A stretch of DNA of 64,000 bases from Apis mellifera (Eukaryota; Arthropoda; Insecta; Hymenoptera; Apidae). A program made the position numbers and the translations under genes. Below, one piece after another: positions 1-14,884 of this stretch. Each line of letters starts with the position of its first letter. Position 1 is the stretch's first letter. The stretch lies in assembly GCF_003254395.2 (NCBI RefSeq), contig NC_037640.1, positions 186,001-250,000 on the forward strand. The letters run 5' to 3'. Below the pieces are notes generated by a model, which saw nothing but the letters and a program-made list of their open reading frames with translations, was not told the origin of the DNA and ran no database searches.

Positions 1-226
1 GTTAGATCTTTGTTAAAATATAATATAATTTTCATAATAAATATTTTTGTGATAGAGAAAAAAAATTTCTTTTTTAAAAAGGATCATTTTATTTTATGCA
101 CAGTGAAGATGCTAAAAGAAGACGAGTACGAAGACGAATAGATACGGGTCAATAAATTAATTGGTGACGAGAAAGGTGAACAAGTTAACTAAACGGTATA
201 AATACGATAAATAGGGTTAGAGGCCC
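1..226 (+). promoter_or_regulatory. Presumed 5' leader of the guanylate cyclase gene with short upstream ORFs
   Basis: This is the sequence ahead of the cyclase start codon. Two overlapping upstream ORFs in different frames are visible: ATG at 96 ending at TAA 153-155 (19 codons, Arg-rich) and ATG at 109 ending at TAG 139-141 (10 codons). Both end before the main ATG at 227. A possible splice acceptor (T-rich tract ending in CAG at about 102) could remove the first ATG, leaving only the second uORF. A TATAAATA stretch near 196-203 is too close to the ATG to be an obvious promoter. The transcription start cannot be placed. Confidence 0.35.
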
Positions 227-3200
227 ATGGCCGGGAATTCTTTTCGCTGGCTTTGGTCGTGGATCTCGATCATAGTTTTATCTGGATGTTTGCTTATTTC
301 AAGCGGCGAACAAGTTCCATGTGTTTCTTATTTGTCAAATACAGTTGAGGATACTTATAATGAAACCCAAACAGAAGTAATGCTTTTTCTAAGAGAGTAT
401 TGTAACGATGAGATTAATGCTATTAATATAGCCACAAATATACAAGACTACTTTAATCGATTTAATTTTGACGTACAGATCACCGTAATACCTTTGTCAT
501 GTAAGTATATTTTATCTATGCATATTTGATTTTTAAGTTGTTAATTTGTAAATCGGTTTTATTTAGCGATAAGAATAAATTCAACTATGCGCTTATAAAT
601 CTGAATCAAATTTGTGCAAGAAATTCATTTCATAATTTGAATACTATTATAGTGAGATATTACAATAGTTCATTACTTATATGAAAATAATATTTGATTT
701 TCACAAATTTATTTCAAATTTCAGAATAAAAATTTAAAAATTCCGAAAATTTATATTTATAAATAATTCGATAATAAAATGAATTTAATTTCTTAAAGGA
801 ATCAAATTATGAAGAGAAACAGAAGATATATTTTGCTGATCTTTTATAAATATAGGAAAATATAAGAATTATGAAGAATAAATAGAATTTTTATTTTAAT
901 TTTTTTTCACTTTACATAACTATTTAAAAATAATATTATGTATAAAAAATATAAAAATGCACATAGAATATTTCTAAGGAAATTAAAGACAATATTATTT
1001 TATTAGATAGATATTTTTAGATAGATATAGTGCTATTATATTATTATTTCATATTATTATTATATTATTAGTATGTTAGTATATATAGTTATATATAAAA
1101 ATTATTTTCAAAAATAACCAATTGATTTTAAATGAATAGAAAATTTCTAACAGGATATAGAATTCTCTCAGTTCAAATTTATTTCATAAAATTTCAAACT
1201 AATAAACTTAACTTAATAATAGAAATGCTTTTTTCACTTTTGAATTAGAAACTATTGTATTTAAATTTAAATTTAATGAAAATTGCGCTTCTTTTTTTTA
1301 TTTATAAAAAATTAGAATCTAATTTATCAATGTTCGGAAATACGCATTTGCAATATAGCTCCATCACTAATTTTACCAATTACTAATTATCGATTATCAA
1401 ATATAAGAATCAGTTTTTTCTTTTTCTTAGTGTCATGTGAAACAAAAACTTGGGGCCTTGATACCCTGTTACACATACTTGGTCAAAAAAGAGCGAAAGC
1501 TCTCGTAGCTGTTCTTGATTCACCAATGTGTGAAGTTACCATAAAACTCGCACATCTCTGGAACATGCCATTGTTCACATGGACTTGTCCTTTGGTAAGC
1601 AAATCATACTATATTATTTGTACATATTCTTGTAATTTCCTTTTTTTATATTAAATAATTGAGAAATTTTTTTATAATTTTTCTTTATAATAAAAAAATA
1701 TATAATAAAATAAAGAACATTTATCTTTAAAATCTGTAAAAAAAATATTATCCTATAAATATCTAATGATTGTTGAAACTTGGATATCATGGATTATATT
1801 TAATTAAAATTATTGCAAATAATTATATTCAATAACATTAAATTCAGAAAATTTTTATAGAAAATTTATCACAAAATTAGTAAATGAAAATATCTTATTC
1901 TCATTTTACTGAAATTTTTATTTCGGATCGTTATATATTTTAAATATTTCGCTTATTACTTATAATATAAAAAAAATATATTAAAAGAAAATATTATTTA
2001 ATTTAAGTGAGCAAATAGTATATGATAGGAAAATATTTTTTTTAAGAATATAAAAACATCAATATTGAATTTTTTTTAAACTACATATTTTTATTATAGC
2101 AATTATAGCATTATAGCTAAGATCTAAACACAAATCTATTAATTATAATTTAATTATGAATATAAAAAATTCATAATTCATAATTGGTCAATTGATACAA
2201 GTAGTAAAATAATTATAGAAAAATTTATTTTAACTAATGCTTAAAATAATTTCCAATCAATTTTTATAGATTCTAGATTACCATAATAACATAGATTATA
2301 ATAACATTTTGTTTAATACGCGAAAAAACGTATTAAAACTATAAATGTTTGTTCAATATCAATGAAAAAATTATAATGTCAATTCATAAATTGACATTTA
2401 TATAAATATTCAAAATCATTTAATTGTTTAACATCGTTTTAAAATTATTCTTATTTCTTAAAATTAATTCTTCACTCACAATTATTTTATTATTTATATT
2501 AATTTATCTAATTTTTATATGAATCAATTTTTATATGAATGAATATGTATATATAGTGTGTTCATTTTGATTTTTGCCATGATAAAATGAATACAATATT
2601 AATATATTAATGGAGCATTTTTGAAAGTCAAAACAAAACAAAAATCAATATAAAAAATGTCGGTCAAAACTTATTTATTAAATTATAAACAATTGAAGTT
2701 TTTATTAAAAACAAGATACAAGATATTTTTATTATCGCGCAATCTCTGTTTGCGCCTCGTTTTTAGTAAACTTAAATTAGTTATAACTTAATAAATAATC
2801 CTCAACTGACATTTTTATATATCAATTTTTGATTTTATTTTGACTTTATTCATTCAATATTTTGAAAATAAAAAATATGAGCTCGAGAAAAAGATTTTTT
2901 TATATTTTATCATAATAATATTGGTTTCAAATAATGATTTTCTCTGATTTTTTTTTTCCTATTAAAAATAAGATATTTAAAAAATTTAAGTTAGGTGAGA
3001 TTGCATAGAGTACTAATATTTGTGAAACATCGTTGATTTTGGAAATCAAAACCAAAGCAAAGATTAATATTTAAAAATATTGGATAAATTTATTTATTAT
3101 TATTAAGTTAGGAATAATTTAAGTTCATATAGATAAAATAAATCGGGAACAAAATGTGATGATACGGGGAAAGATAGAATGGTTTCATTTTATTTTTATT

Positions 3201-6200
3201 TTGCTACGTAATGTAAATTTTAATTGCTTATATTTTAATAAATAAACCTTAGTTAGCATTTTTACATATTAATTTTTGTTTATTTTAATTTATAGAATCG
3301 ATTGATCTAAAAGTGTTTTAAGAATTAATATTAATATTTATCAATATTTACATTTAAAATAAATATTTTTGTATCTGTAAAAATAGAGAAAGCACGATAA
3401 AAATATCTGTTTTAATAAAAAAATTTTTTCTTATATTTTTCTTTTCTCACTACGAAAAAACAATAAAATTTCGTTTGATATATAATGTACAAACACTTTA
3501 AGTAGCATGATCAAAATGTTGTTTTAGAGAAACTTAGAAGAAAGGCAACTTTCATCAATTGTTAGATTATCTCCATCATTACCAATGATAGCGAAAGCTC
3601 TTACGGAAATGCTGATACATTTACAATGGAAAACCGTAGCGATAATAGGAACTGGTAAATTTTCATTTCTATTTATTGTTATTGTTATGATTATTATTGT
3701 TAATATTGAAAAATATGATAATATATGGAAAAATATAAACGAATATAAAAAAAAAATCTACTATGTTTCAGATCGTGAACCGTGGATGAGTCTTGAGAGA
3801 GTACTCTTGAATTCTTTACAAAATACCGGTGCTGTAGTACGACGACGCGCAATATTACCACACCAAGCCTCTTTTGAACAAATTCGAAAAATTCTTCGTA
3901 GTGTTTACAACGTTTCTCGTAAAGGTGAGTTTCTTCTATTTTTCTATCTAATTTTTTTTTTCAAAATTGATTATAATTGATTCTAATGATGATTTTAAAC
4001 AAATAAAATATTTTTAAAATAGAGATAAGTCGAAATTTGATTTTTAAATTCGAATTTGAAACTTTTTTTTATCTTCTAACAAAATTAGGCAATTAGATAT
4101 TTATTTATTTTGTCAAGAACTTAAAATCTTAATAAATTTTTGAAGTTCTTCGAACTCAAATGTATAAATGAACTAATAATAATACAAATTATTTTAATTA
4201 AATTAAAAAAAAAATTTTTTTATACTATTATAATTGATTAATTAGTAGAATCACATCAATTAAAATAGCTTTTTCAATAATAAAAAATAATAATAATAAA
4301 TTAGCTTCATAGCAATTTTAATGACCTTAAAATATATTGCAATATTTTCAGCAATTTTTTTTTTTAACTATAATTGGCTTTAGTTATTAACAAAAAATGT
4401 TTGATTCTATATTTGATATTAAATTCTGTTGTTCTATATGTGTGTTCATCAGACAATAGTATGCGATTTAAATTGTATAAATATATATTATATAATTGGC
4501 AATTAATATATTTATTTACATACATAGAATTCAATTGTATAATATCAAGTTTCTTGTAAATAATTAAAAAAAAGTCGATTGTCATACAGATTCTCTGTAA
4601 AATAAAAAATTGATTAAAAATTAAAAATTAGCAATTGCATTTTGCATTTTGCACTAAGATATAATATTAAGCTTATTAAGATTAGCAAAATGAGAATTAA
4701 AATAAAAAGCAGATTGATCTTAAAATCAAAATATAAACTATATTTTATATAAACTGTATTTTAACATAATTTATTTTATTGATATAAATTATTTATATTA
4801 ACTATTATGTATCTTATCTTTCGAAAATTCAAGAATTCAAAACTTTTTAAGATTTCAAAATTTGAAGTATCCATCTTTATTTTAAAACTATATGCAGAAT
4901 ATTTATAAAAATGTGGGACATCTTCGAAGGATAAATTCTAGACATCAAAGCGATTAAAAAATATCATTATTTATATCTCATATATCATATCTCATAAGAT
5001 TTAATGAATTGTAAACATTTTAAGTTTACGTTAGAGTGAATATGAAATGAATACGATACAGTTAAAACGCTCAACTGAATAGCAGTACTATATCGCATTA
5101 TCGTTTGCGTAATTGAATCCTTCAACGAATGAATTTATATCTTTTAAATAAATCATTTTGAAAATAGAATTTTAGTTTAATACAATATATTATGTATTTG
5201 TATATATTACTTACATATGTAATATATGTTTATTATATAATTTGTTATTGAATAAAAATTATCACAAATAAGTTATAGCAAATTTCTGGATATTCGATAT
5301 TTTAGAACATTTTATTTAAATCCATGAATCAAACGATATTTAACTTACTTTAAATTACTTCAAATTTGCTGAAATTTATAAGAACAAATTAAAACATAAA
5401 AGTATATTACAAAGATTAATAAAATAGAATATATTGTTTTACACATTTGTTTTTTTAATTATTCTTATATATACAATAATGTCATTAATAATATTTAAAT
5501 AAATTAATTTTAATTGACAAATCTCTATCTTTATTTTATTTGTATTTAATATTTCTTATTTTAATATAAGATTAGTAAATCGGAAAGAAATAATCGAAAT
5601 TCAATATTTCTATTTTAATTATATTGTATTAACATCAAATCTTATGTCGATTGAAAATCTATATAGACATTGCACTTTTTTTCTCTATTAATGCATATTG
5701 ATAATATTTTCATTAATTTCAGATAAAATTATGTCAATAAGTATTTATCATTTAATCATTATCATATAACTTAATTTTATATGAAACTTATTTTCATTAA
5801 AATTTTAAAATAAAATGTTTAAAATAAACACGTATTCGAATATATATTATTTCATCAAACTCTGAATTTAATTTTGTGGTAATATAATTTATTGAAATAA
5901 CATTGCTAAAAATTAAATCGGAAGCATTAGAAAAAGAAGCTAAATAAAAAAAATAAAATATTCTGTGAATTTATGAATCGAAAATAGAAATGCAAAAATT
6001 TATAACATGCATTTATAAAAAATTATAATATGTACGATATTTTTTATGTGAATATTATGGATATTTAATTATTTATTTTCAGTATGAGAATAAGAAATAT
6101 TTTGTAAGTGAGATAAAGACAAAAATTTATGAATTGATTTATTGATTTAGTGATTTGTAAAATTGAAATTGATTCAATTTTTTTGTATATATAAAAACTT

Positions 6201-6513
6201 TTCAATCTGAAATCTTACGCCAATGTATTTTGATTTGCTTTTATGGACTTTGGCAAATAAACAGTGAATGTAATACAATGATTCATAATTCATGATTCTA
6301 CGATTTTAAATAAAGTATTGTATAATATTGCATCGTATAACGCCCAATATTGTGGAATTTGTTATAATTTATTCATTCTTAAATATTCTTAAATAATATT
6401 TTAAATAAGAAATTAGTATTAACAATTAAGAGTAATATAATTTTTCTTTTTTAATGCGACATAAATGCACTACATAGTTACATTATGCGATATTTGTATA
6501 CAAAATTATTACA

Positions 6514-6570
<57 letters not shown>

Positions 6571-9500
6571 ATGTATATAATGTATATTATATTACATTAA
6601 TATTCAAAAACAGTTATTTCTGTATCTAAAAAATCTCGTGTATTAATACATTTAATTTTGAAAACTCCATGAAAGCGAAACTACGAACAAAATTGTCGTT
6701 CATCTGAACTCTCATTCTGCTTTAGTAAAACTTTATTAATTTATTAACAACTTTATTAACACAAAATGGAATCAAAGGTGTGTCGTAAAATCGAGATATA
6801 TGCAACAAAAGAGACTAATTATACGATCTGTTTTCACAATTCTCCATTCAATATTTTCCCTTATCGAAAAAAGTTTTGGAAAATTCATAGCAGAGATTGT
6901 TAAAATTCAATGAACAAGAATTTATTATTTATTTCACAAAAGTGTTTCACATTTTTATAAGTATTCTATATATAAATGTATAATACGTATAAATATAAAG
7001 TGTAAAATATATCGATTAAAACGTATTTTTTAACTACATGCAGTTACGGTGCTATGTCTACCTACGTCTGATGAAGATGGATTAATTACCCGTGTCCTCT
7101 CCGAGATAGATATTGTACAGCATTCTTTTAATTCCATACGAAATTCTATGACTATAATTATTCATACAAAGGACGACGATTTTTTTCTTCCGATCGAAAA
7201 CACTTCAATTTCTTATTTCGATCCAATAACAACATCTGTTTCGTTTGCAACTTCATCATCTTCAAATCTCTCTGTTTCGAATCAAGTCTTGCCCAACGAA
7301 ATGACTTTTAACGATTACGATGACAACACAACGGTAAACATGCAAGAAAAAGAAAGAAAAGAAAAATTTCATCAATTACGTGATAAATCAAAAGTAAATA
7401 ATCGATTTCTCCCGCCAAGAAATTTAAGCTCTACGTTCCTAGAAAGATTGTTAACAATAACGCCTCTCGATTACAGGTATAGCTGTAATTTATCTTTTTT
7501 TTATTCGCGTAATAAAAACTTCGACGTAAATAAAAATTAATAATAAACTATATTGTATTTTTTTTCACAGATATGATGTGGAAAAAGTATTCGAAGGTAT
7601 AGAACGATACATGGTACCAACTTTAATGGATCGTTTAAACGAAACCCTTAATATCTTAATGAATGATAATTCCAGTATAAATGCATTTAATAATAAGATT
7701 TATACGTATGTTTTGTTGGATTGGCGTATCGATGTTTGGAAACCTATAATGGTTACCGTGGAAGGACGTGAAAAACTATTTGTTCGAAAACTATCTACAA
7801 ATGCTCTAGCATTTCTCAATATAAATGATACTGATTTCTCAAAGTGCAATTTTGACGTCAATGGAATTCCTATTATCGATTGCATAGGTAAAAAAAAATA
7901 TATATATATATATATTTAAAATTCATATATTATATGAAGTATCTCTTAATAACAGAGAAAAATCAAACATAGTTAATATGTTTTTTTTATTTCTAAATTT
8001 CACTAAAATTTAAAAGAGAAAAATAGTTGACATAAAATAATAGATGTTAGAACGTGTGAAAAAATACATCAATAATTATTTTTATTTAAAAATGAAAAAA
8101 TTTTTTATGTATTTTTATATGCTGAATCTAAATTTAGTCATAAAAGTCATCTATTATATATTATATTATATAAACATTACTTTAGAAGATAAATGAATGT
8201 ATGTATCTTATATTTAATCTCCTTTTATATTATTAAAAAAAAGGAATATTTCATATGGATATATATTTAAAATTTAAAAATAATTAATTAAATTACATTA
8301 ATATTGAGAAATATTTAAAATCATAAGATGTGCTATTATTTTATTCCATTTTAAAATGTAGAAATAACAACAAATATATTCGTAAAATATTTTTGGGGAG
8401 TTACTTTTAAGATTAAATAAAAAAAATCAAAACAAATAAAAAGTTAATATAGAAAAATCGATCGAAGTTTATTTATTAAGTTACAAAGAACGAAGATAGA
8501 ATAAGATAGCTTTATCTCTGTTACATTTCTGTTTCACTCTGTATCTTGCATCATCAAACATAAACATAAATTGTTTATAACTCAATCGATATTTTTATAT
8601 ATTAACTTTTACGTTTGTTTTGATCTGTATCGATCCACTGTAAATAATAGAAATATATTAACAATCTATATATGTAAAAAAAAGAATTTTTGTGAAATGA
8701 TAATTTTCTTTTATATATATCATATATCATAAATTTTTTCATTTAAAATTATTTGTATATAGAAAGAATATATAGAATATATATAGAATATATAAAATAT
8801 AATATATATCTTCTGAAAATAAAAGTTAAATTATTTTTAATTAGTTTTAATTAATTTTAATTAAAAAAATTAATTGATTATATTTAAATTTTAACAATTT
8901 AAAGTTTATTTTCATAAACTTTTAGTAACTATTAAAATAAAAAAAGCTCTAAATAATAAAAAAAAATTTGCTTCTATATTTTATTTCATCTTAGTATAGA
9001 GTATTCAATTTCAATGCAATTATCTTTTCTATAGATTTTTGAATGCAATTATCTCTTTTTATAAATTATTTTGAAAAATGTTTTAAATAAAACTTACATT
9101 TTATAAAGAGATATTTTATGATACAAATATTTTCTAAATGATTGTTTTCGATTTTTCAAAGTAATTCTTATTTTTTAAATCAAATTAATCAAATTATCAT
9201 TTTTTTAATGTACTAATTAATGCATTTCGATAAAAATTACTAATAATGTAAAATTAAAAATAACTAAGAGATATTTCAATATGAATTTTGTAAAACTTAT
9301 TAAATAACAGCTAAGAAACACGTAAAACTTACATTTATTTTTACTTTGTTTATCTTTTATATAGTAAATTTTACAAAATTTAACCAAAAAGTTTTTTCAT
9401 TGTAAATAATATATATGTATATGTATACATAAAGAAAATCTTGAAAAAATTGTTGAAATCCATAAAGAAGAAGATTGATAGCTCATACAGGATAATATTA

Positions 9501-11646
9501 TACAGTAAGATTATACAGGACAGCTATTCTAAATGATAATCATATATTGATATATACACTATATATAATAGATACATATAAATGAAATTCAATGATATAA
9601 TATCTAAGATTATTTTGAAAATAACTCGAAAATTAAATTCGATCTATTTTTAAGATTTTAAGAAATATTATATTTTCATCAAGTGATTTATTTAAATATA
9701 TTTATTTAAATCGTATAAATTTGTGAAAATATTTTTTTTTTATAGAGAATACTTTGGACGAATCAACTTTTCATATTGTACATATCGTGACTGTCGTTTT
9801 GGGATCATTGTTACTAACTGTGCTTGCAATATCGATCGCAATATTGATCAGGTAACGAATCAATTTATTAGGCTTATACGTTTCGTAAATAACACGCACT
9901 AATAATATAATAATAACCCATAAATTATTATTTTAACTTTCATTGAAACAGATACAAACTTTTAAACAAAATTTAAAACATAAAAATATAAAATGATACT
10001 TAATATAACAAAATAATAAATCATGTAATAAATCATATAATAATTAATATTTGTAACTATAGAAAGAAGTTACTTAAGAAGAGAATGTCTAAAGGTCCGT
10101 ACAAGATCATTTTAACTACATCGGATTTCGTATTTCCTCAAGTGCCTCAAGTAGATTCTAGAAGAGTAAGTTAAACATTTTAACGAAATTTTAGCTAAAT
10201 AAAACATACTATAAACAAATTCATATAGGTGGACGAGGGTATCGAAACAATGTTATGCTGTTGGTTGCAACAACTGCAAGAGTTTGGTGGACCTGAAGTG
10301 GAAAAGCCGGATTTACTTCAATTGGGAAGCGTATCTTCTTTGAAACCATGTTTACGAACTAGCACGGGAAACCTGGCACGTCATAATTTCTTCAAAGATC
10401 CTCGCGCAAGATACAATGTAAGTATATATATATATATATTTATATATATATTGTATAAAATATTTTATGCATTTGTATACATAACAAAAAACTTTATATT
10501 ATTCAAACTTAAATACTTCAAATCCATAAAAAAATATTACAGACGATCTGCCTTGTATGTATAACCATAACTTGCTTTGTTAGATGTGTTAATTACATAC
10601 AAAACCAATCAAAATTAGTAAAATTAACTTTTAAATACTTATAATTCTTAATAATAATATTATGATATAAAATATTAATAATATAAAATAATATTTTGAT
10701 ATTAAAATTTATATTTGAATTCTATAAGTTTCTTTCTATATCAAATAATTTTTTTTAGATAATTAGATTTAATATAATATAAATTAGATTTATATTATAT
10801 ATTGATATATGATATTGATATATGATATTAAATTTAAATTTTATAAATTTCTTTTTATATCAAATATTTTTCTTCAAATCAAATATAAATCAAATAATAA
10901 AAAAATAAAAAATTTTATATTTCAAATTGAAATTTAGCTAAAATTACATATAATTTTTATTTAAATGGAAAAAAATTATCAAATTTTAAAAAATTTTTTT
11001 AAAAATGAGATGATTAAAATATGTTAATTTTTAATTGTTCTAAATATGAATAATTATTATATATAAATAATTTAGATATAAAAATTTTTTGCTATTTGAT
11101 AATATTTTATTGATAAATTATTGATAAAATTATTGACAATTATTATTTATGAAATTTTTAATTATAAATAACTATTATTGACAATGAAAATTAATTTCAA
11201 TAATGAAATATTACTAGTAAAAAAAATTATATTTGATTACTAATTATATTCAATATTGATAAAAGAAATTCTTTTTTTATTGTAACAATTAAGGAAAACG
11301 CAACAATTAATGAAAACTTATTTTGATTATCGCCAAATAATATTTGATGAAAAATTCTTTCGATTACCTATATATTTATCTATATTTATTATTATAGTAT
11401 ATATTATATATATATTATATTATATATATTATAATATATTATCTATATTTTCAATAATATATTTTTATTAATGATTATCTATTGTATCTATTAATAATAT
11501 AAAAGTAATTGCAGAATTTATAATAAATAAAAAAGATACTAAAATTTATAAAACAAAAATATAAAAGAAATATTATAATATTTTATATTATAATATATTA
11601 TATTTTTATATAATATTTATATATTAATAAATGTAATATATATTTT

Positions 11647-11681
<35 letters not shown>

Positions 11682-14600
11682 TTTAACAAAAAGTTTGTAT
11701 TTAATTCAAGAAACATAAGTTTTTATAAAGTTTGTAATAAATTTGATTTCGTTGATTACACAATAATTTAAATTTAAAATATATACATCAAAAAAATATG
11801 ACTGAATCAAAAATGTTTCACATTAATTATTGCAATCTAACATGATTTTCGATTTCTGATTCATGTTTGATCTACTTGATTTAATAATGAATAATAATGT
11901 TAATTATTATAATGATAGATAATGAAAATTAAGTAAATTCCACAGAATGGATGATATATTTTATTTTGACTTGAGAATAATAACGAAAACATTTTATAAT
12001 TATAATTTTCTTATTTTCACTTAGATAAAAATATAATATAGATAATATAATCACGATTTTTGATATGATAATATTGCAAATATAAAAATAAAAAAAATAA
12101 AAAATTCGATTCAAAAAGTTTGCTAAAGATACAGTTTTAACGACAATAACATTCTGATAGGATCATTATCTCAGGATAGAATCATATCGAGACTGCAACG
12201 ATTTTTAATTTAAATGATAATATTTTATGTTGTACTTTTTGATTGAAAATATTTGAAAAATAATTTTTTTTTAAATAATATTAATATTTTTTAATAATAA
12301 AGTATTTAATACAAAATTAACTAATAGATTTACAATTAAATAATTTATTTTTCATTTCACTGAATAAATTATTTGCTATGGTTATTTGAATTTAATGAAA
12401 ATAATTATTTTAATATGTGGAATTAAGTATTTATTAAGTTTAAATATTTATATTATTTTTTCTAACACTATTTAAAATATTTCACAATGTTTCTTTTTAA
12501 CATTATTCACAATTACTATAATATATTATTTTTTTTTATTATTATCAATATTATATATTTATTTTTATCACATTATATCATATTATACATATATATTTAA
12601 TACTTATATCAGAATATTATTTCAAAAACAAATTTTCAATTTAAAAAAAAACAATTTTTTTTAATCTTTAATTTATTATTTACTTAATCAAATAAAAAAT
12701 ATAAAATTACTTGAAATACATTACTTATCAAATAATAATTAACATTATTTGGTAATTTTAATTATATAGGAAAAGATGTATTTCACTCATAATTTTAGAA
12801 TATATTGCAAAATAAAAATGTTGAATAACTATTTCCTACATAAATTTTCAGCAACTAATGCTCAGTATTAGTTTTCAAGATTTTTATATTACTTATATTG
12901 AATTTCATTAATACATATGTATTCATAAATATCATTATACAGCCACTACTAAAACATTATATTTTAAATTCATCGAAAAGTTAAGCATTAAGAATAATGC
13001 AAGCTATTATTTATTTACTGAATACATTATATTTATACAATAATAAATATTATTATTATTATGAATATATTTAATTTAGTTACTTCTATTATTGTAATTT
13101 CGATCTTCTAAAGATATTTAGATATTTTATCAAATTATCTTTATTTTTATTTTTATATTTATATTTATAAGGATGTGTAAATATTAATTATATTTATATT
13201 AATTATATATTATTGAATAAATATTAATATATAAGTATTTAATTTGCAGTATTCTCAAGCTTGATATATCTTGCAATTGTGATATTATAATATAATAGTA
13301 ATATATAAATATAAATATATAATTTGCAGTATTCGTAAGCTTAATATATCTTGCAATTGTGATATTTTAAACTCATTAAAATCAGCAGCAAAAAAATTTT
13401 GGAAAAATTTTAAATTATATTATTGTAAAATTAATTTCTAAGATTATTTAAAAAATAATTTTTATGAAGTATTTCATAAGTATTTTTAAAAAATAAATTA
13501 ATGTATTTGCAATTAAATGATTTATTTGTTATTTATGATTTGACTTTAATGGAAATAAGTAATTTCGCAATATTCAACATTAAATGTTTATAATATTATT
13601 GTTTTCTATTAATACTATTAATACTATTACACTATTTTAATACTATTTTATTACAACTTATTAATTATTATTATATGAATAGTAATTTTCAAGAATTTCA
13701 TCTTCAATTTATATGTTCTTCAAATATTCTTAATTTTAATTAAGAATTTAATTTTAATTCTTAATTAATAATACTTCTTAATTTTTTTTTTTAAATATTT
13801 CTTTCAAATTAAATATTCCGATCAACTTAAATATTTTGGATCAAATAAAAAACATGATTTGAATTAAAATCATACATTAATTATCAAATAACAATTGGGA
13901 TTATTTAAATAATTATTTTTAAATTATTATGTAAATAAATAAATTTTATTTAGATTTATCAGAAGAACAATCTTTTTAATCGATTAATTTATTATAGGTA
14001 CAGATATAAATAAAAAATAAATGTCGATCATATGCACATGCTTTATTATTATTATACCATATATGAAAAATTAAAGTCAAGCATATATTAGTCATATATA
14101 TAAGAAAAAATTATTCAAAATCTTATTCTGTCTAAGATATTTAAAAATAATTAAAATTGATAACATGAATCTTTTATATGATTATCATTATTTAAAACTA
14201 AAAAGGATTTCTATCTTCTAATCGATAATGATTACTAGTAATTAAAAAAATTATAATTAATTATAATATTTATTATTCATTTAATCAAAATCACCAAAAT
14301 AAAGATAATAATTTTTATATCATCACTTGTAAAATTTAAGTTATAACGAATTATGTATTTTCTCTAAAAATACATAAAAATTATATTTATTTTAAATCAA
14401 ACTAATTTCGATCTATATATATTATGTTTATCAGGGTGACTTTGTGCAACTAAAAGAACTGCCAACTCAAGGTACTTTTGAGCTGAAAAGCAAAACTATG
14501 GATATATTGGCCATGGTAAGGGCATTCTCTTGTAGAATGTTGCACTTTAAAAAGAAGATCATGGCGAAACAAAAAGCGTTTCACGCTTTCTATCATATTT

Positions 14601-14839
14601 CCGATCATAGATCCATGGACTGCGCCATGAAAATCTGAATCCCCTGATAGGATGTTTAAATGAACCGACAAGACCGTGCCTTGTTTATGAATATTGTTCA
14701 AGAGGATCTTTAGAGGACGTACTAGTGCAGGATGAAATCAAGCTCGATTGGTCCTTTAGATTATCATTTCTTACCGATCTTGTGCGGGTAAATAAAATTT
14801 CTTTTCTCTAAAATTTAAATTATATTATATTATATTATA

Positions 14840-14884
<45 letters not shown>

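Larger units (their letters stand above)
227..7887 (+). other. Gyc32E: Cyclase exons 1-6: signal peptide and extracellular ligand-binding domain
   Basis: Exon 1 opens with a hydrophobic leader (about residues 9-26, rich in Ile, Leu, Ser) followed by a Cys and NET glycosylation context, typical of a secreted N-terminus. Exons 2-4 encode alternating hydrophobic strands and helices (motifs such as LAHLWNMPLFTWTCP and LIHLQWKTVAIIG) that resemble the periplasmic-binding-like fold of natriuretic-peptide receptor ectodomains. Exon 5 adds an unusual Ser/Asn/Asp-rich and then Lys/Glu-rich stretch at about residues 293-360, which looks like a disordered insertion. Exon 6 resumes the fold. The ligand is unknown. 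The start at 227 is the first ATG giving a signal peptide. Confidence 0.8.
10418..14434 (+). other. Cyclase intron 9 (4.0 kb), AT-rich, with internal duplications
   Basis: No coding exon is found on either strand. Content: TA-rich runs (11395-11460, 11575-11685), a duplicated segment (about 12260-12770 against 13440-13925) and an 80-bp period tandem pair at 13241-13368. The rest is unstructured AT-rich sequence. Confidence 0.75.

Noticed and set aside
14444..14638. ORF of 64 codons running through cyclase exon 10
   Set aside because: It is a read-through of a 95-nt intron. Splicing 14515 to 14611 restores conserved kinase-homology sequence in a different frame.
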